Positions 1-6,009 of a stretch of 18,370 nt of DNA are shown piece after piece (within the stretch, counting starts at the first letter, position 1; every line of letters begins with the position of its first letter). Source of the stretch: an uncultured Atopobium sp. (GTDB lineage Bacteria; Actinomycetota; Coriobacteriia; Coriobacteriales; Atopobiaceae); the NCBI GenBank assembly GCA_937990665.1, contig CALKRF010000130.1:1-18370 (forward strand), in the 5' to 3' direction. Position numbers and translations under genes: made by a program. The notes below the pieces were generated by a model, which did no database searches, was not told where the DNA came from, and was given only the letters and a program-made list of their open reading frames with translations.

Positions 1-7
1 GGTGTGT

Positions 8-57
8 TTTGAACTGCCTCCTATTTCTCGTGTCTAAGAAATGGGAGGCAGTTCAGA
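8..57. repeat. Long near-perfect hairpin at window edge
   Basis: The arms at 11-28 and 37-54 match over 18 positions with a single difference, which reads as a G-U pair on the plus strand. The loop is 8 nt (29-36). Three further plus-strand pairs, one of them G-U, extend the stem to 8-57. It lies 40 bases beyond the stop of the minus-strand gene at 97-1248. Neither strand has a T-run directly after the stem, so a classical intrinsic terminator is not supported. It may be a Rho-assisted terminator, an RNA-processing site or a dispersed palindrome. Confidence 0.6.
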
Positions 58-96
58 TACAGAGGCTTTTGCATGCAATTATTCACTACGCTGCGC

Positions 97-1248
97 CTAG
101 GAAGTAAATTTCTTCCACAAACGTAGACCATAACTATTAGGAAGTCCTGCCTCAATACGAACAGCCAAGTACAATCCGGAGGCGTTGTAAACAAGCTCAA
201 AGATATCTTGGCTGGTTACGGCAGGAATACCCTGCGTTAATGCCGTAAAGATAATTCTTGCTACGTCAAACAGAACGATAACGGTAACAGCAAGAATATA
301 CGGTCTAATAAATCGGGCATCGTTTGAGCCCTTTAGAGCTAAAAGACCCGCAATAAGAGAAAATGCCGCACCTAGCGTCACCAAGAAAATGGTAAGGATT
401 CCCTGTTGAGCTAAGAATTGATTAACAGTTGCCAGGGCAGGCAGATTCACAACCCTAGAAAAATCATGCAATCCAAGCAAAATTAGTACCAGAAAAAGAG
501 CGATGCCACTAAACGCAATAGATACCAACGCAAACAAGTAAAGAACTCGCTGGTGACGAGAGCGCCAATACATAGTTCCCACAACGCCTTGGTCATGCTC
601 TTTCTTAACCTTGTCCGCAAGATTAGAGCAAATTACCACGTATACAATGGTGTTGAGCTGGATGAATGGATCCAGGATAATCAAGTCTCCTCTACCCCAA
701 GCCCACAAAATTCCAACCAGAATAATCAAGCCAATCAGATAGCAAAGAAATCTGTATGGTTCAACTTTTGATGAGTCTTTGGCTGCCCGTAATCCAAGTA
801 CCGAGGTGACAACCTGTAGCACACCAATAAGCAATACAAACACATAGCCCAGAAGCACGTTATTGCTGAACGTAAAATACACACCGCTAAACTCAAGCTG
901 TTCCAAGGGAACAGCGGGCTGTAAGCCCATAACAGTTGCAAAAAGAGACGCCGACGTAGTCAGAACATCTGCTGCTCCCAAGATAATCAAAACAATTGAG
1001 ACAATGCGTAAGATGTGCTGAGTAGGTGTTCTTGGAACAGTAGCTTTAACTCGGTCAGACGCGGGACGGTCTAGTGGTTCGTCCTCATCTACTACAAGGA
1101 TTTTCTCGGCACGTTCAGCTACATCAGAAACGTTTTCTGCCAGCTCAGACGATGCCTCAGTCACCTTTTTAGAGAGCTCCCCTACTCTTGAGTTTTCAGC
1201 CAGCTTGGTTAGCTCAACGCCGATATCTTTCTTCTGTTCCATTGGCAC
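97..1248 (-). CDS. Polytopic membrane protein of unknown function, internally duplicated
   Basis: Not recognised as a named family. The 383-residue product has a hydrophilic, probably helical N-terminus (about 1-75, rich in Glu, Lys and Ala with acidic residues near 54-60), predicted to lie in the cytosol. About eight membrane segments follow, near 79-108, 130-153, 166-184, 197-211, 234-260, 283-305, 316-338 and 348-365. The four-segment blocks 79-211 and 234-365 look like an internal duplication: both carry a Gly-Leu...Ala/Leu-Lys-x-Ser loop followed by an Arg and a hydrophobic helix. The start chosen is GTG at 1248, with GAGGA about 6 nt upstream. An ATG at 1242 is the alternative, but its spacing of about 12 nt is poor. 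It is divergent from the MATE gene. A transport or envelope role is possible, but nothing shows a substrate. Confidence 0.8.
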   Translation of the reverse strand: MPMEQKKDIGVELTKLAENSRVGELSKKVTEASSELAENVSDVAERAEKILVVDEDEPLDRPASDRVKATVPRTPTQHILRIVSIVLIILGAADVLTTSASLFATVMGLQPAVPLEQLEFSGVYFTFSNNVLLGYVFVLLIGVLQVVTSVLGLRAAKDSSKVEPYRFLCYLIGLIILVGILWAWGRGDLIILDPFIQLNTIVYVVICSNLADKVKKEHDQGVVGTMYWRSRHQRVLYLFALVSIAFSGIALFLVLILLGLHDFSRVVNLPALATVNQFLAQQGILTIFLVTLGAAFSLIAGLLALKGSNDARFIRPYILAVTVIVLFDVARIIFTALTQGIPAVTSQDIFELVYNASGLYLAVRIEAGLPNSYGLRLWKKFTS

Positions 1249-1284
1249 AAAAAATCCTCACACTTGTCCAAAATGTTCAAATAA

Positions 1285-1293
1285 ATCATAGCA
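1285..1293 (-). promoter_or_regulatory. Extended -10 promoter for the membrane protein gene
   Basis: Read on the minus strand this is TGCTATGAT, an extended -10 (TGN) followed by TATGAT, which matches the sigma-70 consensus at 5 of 6 bases. Transcription would start about 30 nt before the GTG start at 1248. No convincing -35 was found, which is tolerable for an extended -10 promoter. Confidence 0.45.
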
Positions 1294-1308
1294 TTAGCTA
1301 CTTTGCTG

Positions 1309-1317
1309 TGTTAGTAT
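1309..1317 (+). promoter_or_regulatory. Possible extended -10 promoter for the MATE gene
   Basis: TGTTAGTAT reads as TGN followed by TAGTAT (4 of 6 to consensus). It lies about 130 nt before the MATE start and about 45 nt before the small leader ORF at 1363. No good -35 was seen. If it is used, the mRNA has a long leader containing the mini-ORF and the alternative stems. Confidence 0.3.
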
Positions 1318-1362
1318 GTGCAACTGTCCGTGTACCTGCAAGTATGTAAGGAGGCTTGTTCG

Positions 1363-1374
1363 ATGCTTTTTTAA
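1363..1374 (+). CDS. Putative three-codon leader ORF (MLF)
   Basis: A full-strength ribosome-binding site, AAGGAGG at 1348-1354, sits 8 nt before an ATG whose frame is ATG CTT TTT TAA. No longer frame uses this site well: a TTG at 1356 is only 1 nt from it. The position, inside the leader of an efflux gene and just ahead of competing hairpins (1379-1424), suggests a regulatory leader peptide of the kind used in ribosome-mediated attenuation of resistance genes. That role is inference. A chance Shine-Dalgarno match is the alternative. Confidence 0.35.
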   Translation: MLF

Positions 1375-1378
1375 TCTT

Positions 1379-1424
1379 CTCGTGAGCGTGTCACATGTCC
1401 ACACCACGAGTTTGTCTGACATGT
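1379..1424 (+). promoter_or_regulatory. Mutually exclusive leader stems before the MATE gene
   Basis: Stem A pairs CTCGTG (1379-1384) with CACGAG (1405-1410) and, inside it, GTGT (1388-1391) with ACAC (1401-1404). Stem B pairs ACATGTC (1393-1399), which is the loop of stem A, with GACATGT (1418-1424). The two cannot form together. The Shine-Dalgarno of the MATE gene (AGGAG, about 1440-1444) follows about 16 nt later. This arrangement is compatible with attenuation, but function is not demonstrated. Confidence 0.35.
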
Positions 1425-1447
1425 TCCACCATTAATCGAGGAGAAGT

Positions 1448-2932
1448 ATGGAATCGAATAAGCTTTTTGCGGAAACACCACCATTTAAATTATTTTTACG
1501 AGCAGCCCTTCCGGGTGCTATTGCTATGCTTGCGTCGATGCTTTACGACACTGCAGATGGAATCCTTGTTGGACGCTATCTGGGTCAGGAGTCTTTTGGC
1601 GCAGTAACCATTGCCATTCCACTGGTCATTCTCTGCTTTGCTGTTGCCGACCTTATTGGTGTTGGCGCATCTGCGGTCATTGCAGTTGAGCATGGCAAGA
1701 AGAACCACCAGACGGCTAATAACATCTTTACCATTGCATTCATCATGCTTATTACCACAGGTGTTATCAGCGGCATTTTCTTCTTCTTTTGTGCACCAAA
1801 CGTTCTGGCGCTGATGGGTGCTCAGGGAAAGATTGCCGAGCAAGGAACTATCTACCTGCGCGTATGGACTCTTTTCTTACCAGTTATGTGTATCTCGTAC
1901 GCCGTTGATAACTTCCTTAAGATCTGCGGAAAAATTAGGCGCTCTACCAGCATTGCCTTTATCTCTGCAATTTTGGGAACCGTACTTGAATACTACTTCC
2001 TGGGAATTTTGGGATTATCCGTTGAGTATGCAGCACTGGGTTACTGCATCTCTATTACCTTCTCGTCCCTTTACGGTGTATGGCCCTTTATTGGCAACAA
2101 GCAGATTCTCAAATTTGTGAAGCCTCACTTTAATTGGACGCACATAAAAGAGATTTTTGTAAACGGCTTTCCTATCTTTATGCAGAACATCTCAAGTAGG
2201 ATTTATTCCCTGCTGATGAACGCTGCCCTGCTCACCCTTGGTGGAGATATTGCCATTGCATCTTACGGCGTGCTTCTCTACTCTGGCGGCCTTATCCAGC
2301 CACTCATTTATGGACAGGCCGACGCCATGCAACCAGCTATTGGTTATAACTGGGGCGCAAAGAAAAAAGATCGAGTACTTGCCATTGAGAAGTACATCTT
2401 CTCCACAGGCATCATCATTGGCATTTTTGCCTTCTGCGTCTCGTTCTTCTTCTCGGAGTTCTTGGTCAAGCTCTACCTGCCAGAAGGAACGCAAGAGCTG
2501 CTTAATATGGCCATCCCAGCCATGCGTATCCATGCATTTATCTTCATTTTTAGCTGGATTACCATGTGCACCGAGAGTCTTGCTATTGCGCTCAAGCAAA
2601 CAAAGATCTCCAACCTTCTGAGCGTCTTTATGGCACTTATTTTCCCTATCAGCTCGCTTATGGTGCTGAGGCCATTTGGTCTGGACGCGCTTTGGTACGT
2701 CTCAGTTGTATCCAACATTCTCTCGGCACTGCTCTCCGTTGGCTGCCTCATCCACATCTATCGCAAGCACTTTAAGGGTGTAGGCGCTGATGACGCAGAC
2801 GAAGCATCTGAGCTTCAGGAAGAAGGCTCCCAGCTCACCGAGGCAGAGCTCACCGAGGCAGAGCTCGCGGCTTCCGAACTTTCTAGCCCAGAAGACCACC
2901 TGGACGGCGAGTCCATCTCCCGAGCTCAATAA
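1448..2932 (+). CDS. MATE-family multidrug efflux transporter
   Basis: A 494-residue inner-membrane antiporter of the multidrug and toxic compound extrusion family, expected to export drugs or metabolites using an Na+ or H+ gradient. Roughly twelve hydrophobic helices span about residues 15-438. The family pattern Q-x-A-x-x-x-Gly-Tyr-Asn-x-Gly-Ala-Lys is visible near 290-306 as DAMQPAIGYNWGAKKKDR. The N-terminal helix with a DTADGILVG turn (about 34-42) is also typical. After the last helix there is an unusual acidic tail (about 446-494) rich in Glu, Ala and Ser, including a repeated LTEAE motif. The tail makes the protein some 40 residues longer than most family members. The start ATG has GAGGAGAAGT directly upstream. 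The gene is divergent from the unknown membrane protein and probably monocistronic. Substrate cannot be read from sequence. Confidence 0.92.
   Translation: MESNKLFAETPPFKLFLRAALPGAIAMLASMLYDTADGILVGRYLGQESFGAVTIAIPLVILCFAVADLIGVGASAVIAVEHGKKNHQTANNIFTIAFIMLITTGVISGIFFFFCAPNVLALMGAQGKIAEQGTIYLRVWTLFLPVMCISYAVDNFLKICGKIRRSTSIAFISAILGTVLEYYFLGILGLSVEYAALGYCISITFSSLYGVWPFIGNKQILKFVKPHFNWTHIKEIFVNGFPIFMQNISSRIYSLLMNAALLTLGGDIAIASYGVLLYSGGLIQPLIYGQADAMQPAIGYNWGAKKKDRVLAIEKYIFSTGIIIGIFAFCVSFFFSEFLVKLYLPEGTQELLNMAIPAMRIHAFIFIFSWITMCTESLAIALKQTKISNLLSVFMALIFPISSLMVLRPFGLDALWYVSVVSNILSALLSVGCLIHIYRKHFKGVGADDADEASELQEEGSQLTEAELTEAELAASELSSPEDHLDGESISRAQ
2834..2863 (+). repeat. Two 15-bp tandem repeats in the MATE tail
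   Basis: CTCACCGAGGCAGAG is present twice back to back (2834-2848 and 2849-2863). Each copy encodes Leu-Thr-Glu-Ala-Glu, and a degenerate third unit (LAASE) follows. The unit length is a multiple of three, so slippage would change the tail length without breaking the frame. Confidence 0.9.
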
Positions 2933-2977
2933 CCTGCGCTCCCAGCTCCGCACAACAACGTACTCCTCACAAAAAAC

Positions 2978-3017
2978 ATGGCGAGAAGACCTTCTGATTC
3001 CAAGATCTTCTCGCCAT
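2978..3017 (-). terminator. Intrinsic terminator of the O-acetylhomoserine sulfhydrylase gene
   Basis: The arms at 2978-2993 and 3002-3017 pair over 16 positions with one exception, which is a G-T wobble on the minus strand, around an 8-nt loop. On the minus strand the stem is followed by GTTTTTTG, so it terminates the minus-strand gene that stops at 3045. On the plus strand no T-run follows. Each arm begins with the dispersed word ATGGCGAGAAG in opposite orientation, so the terminator is built from an inverted pair of that word. Confidence 0.8.
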
Positions 3018-3044
3018 AAACATAAGCGGTTATAGAACGTCTAC

Positions 3045-4325
3045 CTACAGTGCAGCAAGTGCCTGCTCGACGTCGTTGATAAGGTCCTCGGTGCCCTCAA
3101 TACCGCAGCTCAAGCGTACGGTACCTGGGGTGATGCCTGCTGCTACAAGCTCCTCATCGGTAAGCTGACGGTGCGTTGAAGAAGCTGGATGCAAACAGCA
3201 AGAACGAGCGTCTGCAACGTGTGTTGCAATGGAGAAGACCTTGAGGTTGCCCAAGAACTTCTCGGCAGCCTCGCGACCACCAGCAACGTCAACAGTGATA
3301 ACACCGCAGGAGCCGTTTGGCAGGTACTTCTGAGCCAGCTCGTAGTACTTATCGCCTGGAAGACCAGGGTAGCTTACGTGCGCAACCTTAGGGTTGTTAA
3401 CAAGCGCCTCGGCAACTGCCTGGCCATTCTTGCAATGCTGAGCCATACGAACATGCAGGGACTCAAGGCCAAGGTTGAGATAGAAAGCGCTCTGTGGCGA
3501 CTGAATAGAACCAAAGTCACGCATAAGCTGAACGGTTGCCTTAGTAATAAAAGCGCCGCCGTTACCAAAGGTATCTGCATACACAAGGTTGTGATACGAA
3601 GGATCTGGCTGTGTCAAACCTGGGAACTTGTCTGCGTGTGCAGCCCAGTCAAAGTTGCCGCCATCAACAATAGCGCCGCCAACAGCAGAACCGTGACCAT
3701 CCATGTACTTAGTAGTGGAATGGGTCACAATATCTGCTCCCCACTCAAGAGGACGGCAGTTCACAGGTGTAGCAAAGGTGTTATCAACAATCAGTGGCAC
3801 GCCATGGTCATGAGCAGCCTTTGCCCAGCGCTCAATATCAAGGACAACCAGCGCAGGGTTTGCAACAGTCTCACCAAAGACGCACTTGGTATTTGGCCTA
3901 AATGCTGCATTAATCTCCTCGTCAGTTGCATCTGGCGAGATAAACGTGCACTCCACGCCCATCTTCTTAAGGGTGATAGCAAACAGGTTAAAAGTGCCGC
4001 CATAAATGGTGGAAAGCGCAATAAAGTGATCTCCGGCCTCAGCAATGTTAAAGACGGCAAAGAAGTTTGCTGCCTGACCAGAAGAAGTCAGCATTGCAGC
4101 AGTACCGCCCTCAAGAGCACAAATCTTTGAAGCTACATTATCCAGCGTTGGATTCTGAACGCGAGAATAGAAATAGCCAGCAGCTTTGAGGTCGAACAAC
4201 TCTCCAAGCTGCATCGACTCGTCATATTTGAACGTGGTTGATTGAATGATAGGCACTTGCCTAGGCTCACCGCAACCAGGCTGATAACCGCCCTGCACGC
4301 AGCGAGTCTCGATGCTCTCAGACAT
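3045..4325 (-). CDS. metY: O-acetylhomoserine sulfhydrylase (PLP-dependent)
   Basis: A 426-residue fold-type I PLP enzyme of the Cys/Met metabolism family. It probably joins O-acetylhomoserine with sulfide to give homocysteine for methionine synthesis in the cytosol. The PLP-binding lysine is K206 in THSTTKYMDGHG. YSRVQNPT (about 53-60), the SSGQAA phosphate-binding segment (81-86) and IVDNTFATP (179-187) are all characteristic. The long SxHxLVYADTFGNGGAF stretch is typical of the sulfhydrylase (MetY) branch rather than cystathionine synthases. The start chosen is ATG at 4325, preceded by GGGAGG with 5 nt spacing; a frame extension upstream lacks support. It lies 69 bases downstream of the phosphatase gene on the same strand and may be co-transcribed with it. 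The intergenic gap contains an inverted CCACG/CGTGG pair but no recognisable SAM riboswitch. Use of cysteine as substrate remains possible. Confidence 0.9.
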   Translation of the reverse strand: MSESIETRCVQGGYQPGCGEPRQVPIIQSTTFKYDESMQLGELFDLKAAGYFYSRVQNPTLDNVASKICALEGGTAAMLTSSGQAANFFAVFNIAEAGDHFIALSTIYGGTFNLFAITLKKMGVECTFISPDATDEEINAAFRPNTKCVFGETVANPALVVLDIERWAKAAHDHGVPLIVDNTFATPVNCRPLEWGADIVTHSTTKYMDGHGSAVGGAIVDGGNFDWAAHADKFPGLTQPDPSYHNLVYADTFGNGGAFITKATVQLMRDFGSIQSPQSAFYLNLGLESLHVRMAQHCKNGQAVAEALVNNPKVAHVSYPGLPGDKYYELAQKYLPNGSCGVITVDVAGGREAAEKFLGNLKVFSIATHVADARSCCLHPASSTHRQLTDEELVAAGITPGTVRLSCGIEGTEDLINDVEQALAAL

Positions 4326-4394
4326 AGCATCCTCCCTCATAATCATCATCCACGCCGCGCAAACGTCAATGCGCTCCAAACGTGGACTATGTGA

Positions 4395-5735
4395 TTATCT
4401 AAGGATACTAGTCTCTCTACCCTCAATAACACGCTCAATCAAAACTTTTTCATGTTCTGAAACAATTGCGAGGTCTGAGGTAACATCTCTGAAGTCCATG
4501 GAGTCTTTCCACTCTTTGACCAGGGAAATGTTACGCTGAGCTGTGCAAACAATACTAAGCTCAGAGTCAATATCCTGCATAATCTGAGTATAATTTGCGC
4601 GTTTCTCGCCCAGCATATCACTGAGGTGGAAAAGAATGTGCTCAACTTCACGAACTTCTCGCCTTGCATGGTGTACCTCAGAGAAGCTAGTCATATCCAA
4701 GCCAAAGAGGCGCGCATCAATAGTCTCCAGCATGTAATCAAAGCGGCTGCTAATGTCTTCAAACGAGAGACCATCTTTTAGTACCGCGTCTGACCATGCA
4801 GGCTCAAAGAGCTCATCCAGCGCGCAGCGCAGACTACGACGGACAGCCTTCTTGCGCAGACCTTCGCAAATGCGATCGCGCTCAGACTCGCGAGCTGCTT
4901 CTACAGCGCTGACCAGCTTGGAGCCCTGAGAAAGCTCTCCAGACTCCATCAAATCTGCAACGGTATCAGAGAAGCCGTCAATCTCACGAAGACGCGTAGT
5001 TGCACCAAGCATCAGCCTATAAACAGGCTCAGCAATCTCAACTGCTTCCTCATTAAGAAGTGGCGAGAAGAACTTGGTAAGCAGCTGAGTTCCCCTGAGC
5101 GCAAACCTAAATGCTGAAATTACCGCAGGATCTTCTGGATGGGCGCGGAACTCTGCATATGCGTCCTCCAAGTTGGTTGCTGCATGAGCGCATGCCTCAT
5201 CAAGAGCGTCAAGCGTTTCCCAAGGCTGAGTGGAAGGACCACTGACCAGCCAAAGAAGTTTACCATGAGGCTCGCGAACATCTCCAAGCTGCTTCCAGAC
5301 GCACTCGTGTTGATGACCAAGTGAACCACGTACGTCAATAGCGCACACGGCGCCCTTTGTCAGCGGAAGTTCAAATCCCAGTAGAGTCTCTGCAACATAA
5401 CCCAAAAATGGGGCGTGACCAACAAGAATAAGCGTTTCTGCATCAGCGTGCTCAAGCTCTGCCTGAAGTGCAGGAAGATCTTGATCGTAAAGGGAGTCAT
5501 GAATCTCTAGACCCTCAGAATCCAGCGCCTCTGCCACAATCTCTGCGGTCTCAAGCGCACGAAGAGCGGGACTTGTCCAAATCTCAGCCTCTTCACCCTC
5601 TGGTCCCAACAAACCAAAAATATGAGGATAATTGGCAGATAAAGCCCTCTGACCAGCACGTGTAAGCTCTCGACTCATGTCTTCAGAGCCACGTTCAGAT
5701 ACACCATGTCTAACAAGAACCAAAGTCTTTACCAT
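4395..5735 (-). CDS. SixA-like histidine phosphatase fused to a degenerate CHAD-like domain
   Basis: The 446-residue protein has two parts. Residues 1 to about 165 form a SixA-type histidine phosphatase, with R9-H10-G11 (LVRHG), R59 in the WTSPALRALETAE segment and a second catalytic histidine, H107, in LVGHAPFLGY. It would dephosphorylate phosphohistidine or another phospho-substrate. Residues of about 185-440 are helical and charged and resemble CHAD domains, which bind polyphosphate. AFRFALRGTQLLTKFFSPLL (about 208-227) and VHHARREVREVEHILFHL (about 354-371) align with the two conserved CHAD helices. However, several of the basic residues normally used for polyphosphate are missing in the first. 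The start ATG has GGAGG 5-6 nt upstream. metY follows 69 bases downstream. The phosphatase call is firm; the CHAD assignment and any polyphosphate role are inference. Confidence 0.75.
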   Translation of the reverse strand: MVKTLVLVRHGVSERGSEDMSRELTRAGQRALSANYPHIFGLLGPEGEEAEIWTSPALRALETAEIVAEALDSEGLEIHDSLYDQDLPALQAELEHADAETLILVGHAPFLGYVAETLLGFELPLTKGAVCAIDVRGSLGHQHECVWKQLGDVREPHGKLLWLVSGPSTQPWETLDALDEACAHAATNLEDAYAEFRAHPEDPAVISAFRFALRGTQLLTKFFSPLLNEEAVEIAEPVYRLMLGATTRLREIDGFSDTVADLMESGELSQGSKLVSAVEAARESERDRICEGLRKKAVRRSLRCALDELFEPAWSDAVLKDGLSFEDISSRFDYMLETIDARLFGLDMTSFSEVHHARREVREVEHILFHLSDMLGEKRANYTQIMQDIDSELSIVCTAQRNISLVKEWKDSMDFRDVTSDLAIVSEHEKVLIERVIEGRETSILR

Positions 5736-5770
5736 GTTTACCTCCGCTGGTCATCTGCAGAAAACTGCTT

Positions 5771-5798
5771 CTTATAGCGTAATAGGACGCCCGCGCAA
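5771..5798 (-). promoter_or_regulatory. Candidate sigma-70 promoter for the phosphatase gene
   Basis: On the minus strand TTGCGC (5798-5793) and TATAAG (5776-5771) are separated by 16 nt. Transcription would begin about 25-30 nt upstream of the start at 5735. One arm of the 5781-5818 inverted repeat lies in the spacer, so the repeat could act as an operator. Confidence 0.4.
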
Positions 5799-5818
5799 TT
5801 TTGCACGAACGTCCTATT
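5781..5818. repeat. Perfect 9-bp inverted repeat (AATAGGACG) over the promoter
   Basis: AATAGGACG (5781-5789) and CGTCCTATT (5810-5818) are perfect inverses 20 nt apart, with a further GCAA/TTGC pairing inside. On the plus strand a run of five T residues closes it (5817-5821), as in a plus-strand terminator, but no plus-strand gene precedes it. It overlaps the predicted promoter of the phosphatase gene. It could be an operator or a blocker of antisense transcription. Confidence 0.55.
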
Positions 5819-5821
5819 TTT

Positions 5822-6009
5822 ACTGCCAACGGGCAAATATATCGGTATATGGCGAGAAAAACTTTTTATCTCGCATCTCTGCTATGCAGTTTTTGCATAA
5901 CGGCTATGCATAATCTGCACGCAAAAATCCAACTAGAAAGACTTGGCAACTCTGGCGGTCAGATTAGCGCGCCAGTTGCGCTCCCCTACGCCACTTGTGA
6001 CCTGCAATC
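5822..6009. other. Intergenic region between asnS and the phosphatase gene
   Basis: No gene is seen. It contains one copy of the dispersed word GGCGAGAAAAAC (5851-5862), followed by TCTCGC, so the pair forms an imperfect hairpin. There is also a cluster of TATGCA/TGCATA palindromes (5883-5888, 5894-5899, 5905-5912) that can form alternative small hairpins. Nearer asnS, AACT-GGCG and CGCC-AGAGTT can pair on the minus strand ahead of a GGATTTTTG tract, the best candidate for a weak asnS terminator. Confidence 0.4.

Noticed and set aside
1395..1607. 70-codon frame beginning just before and overlapping the MATE start
   Set aside because: No Shine-Dalgarno, and most of it lies in another frame of the transporter.
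3189..4130. 313-codon plus-strand frame opposite metY
   Set aside because: It is antisense to a clear PLP enzyme, has no recognisable domain and no ribosome-binding site.
4326..4394. SAM riboswitch or T-box ahead of metY
   Set aside because: The gap is only 69 bases, shorter than these elements, and lacks their conserved cores; only a small CCACG/CGTGG pairing is visible.
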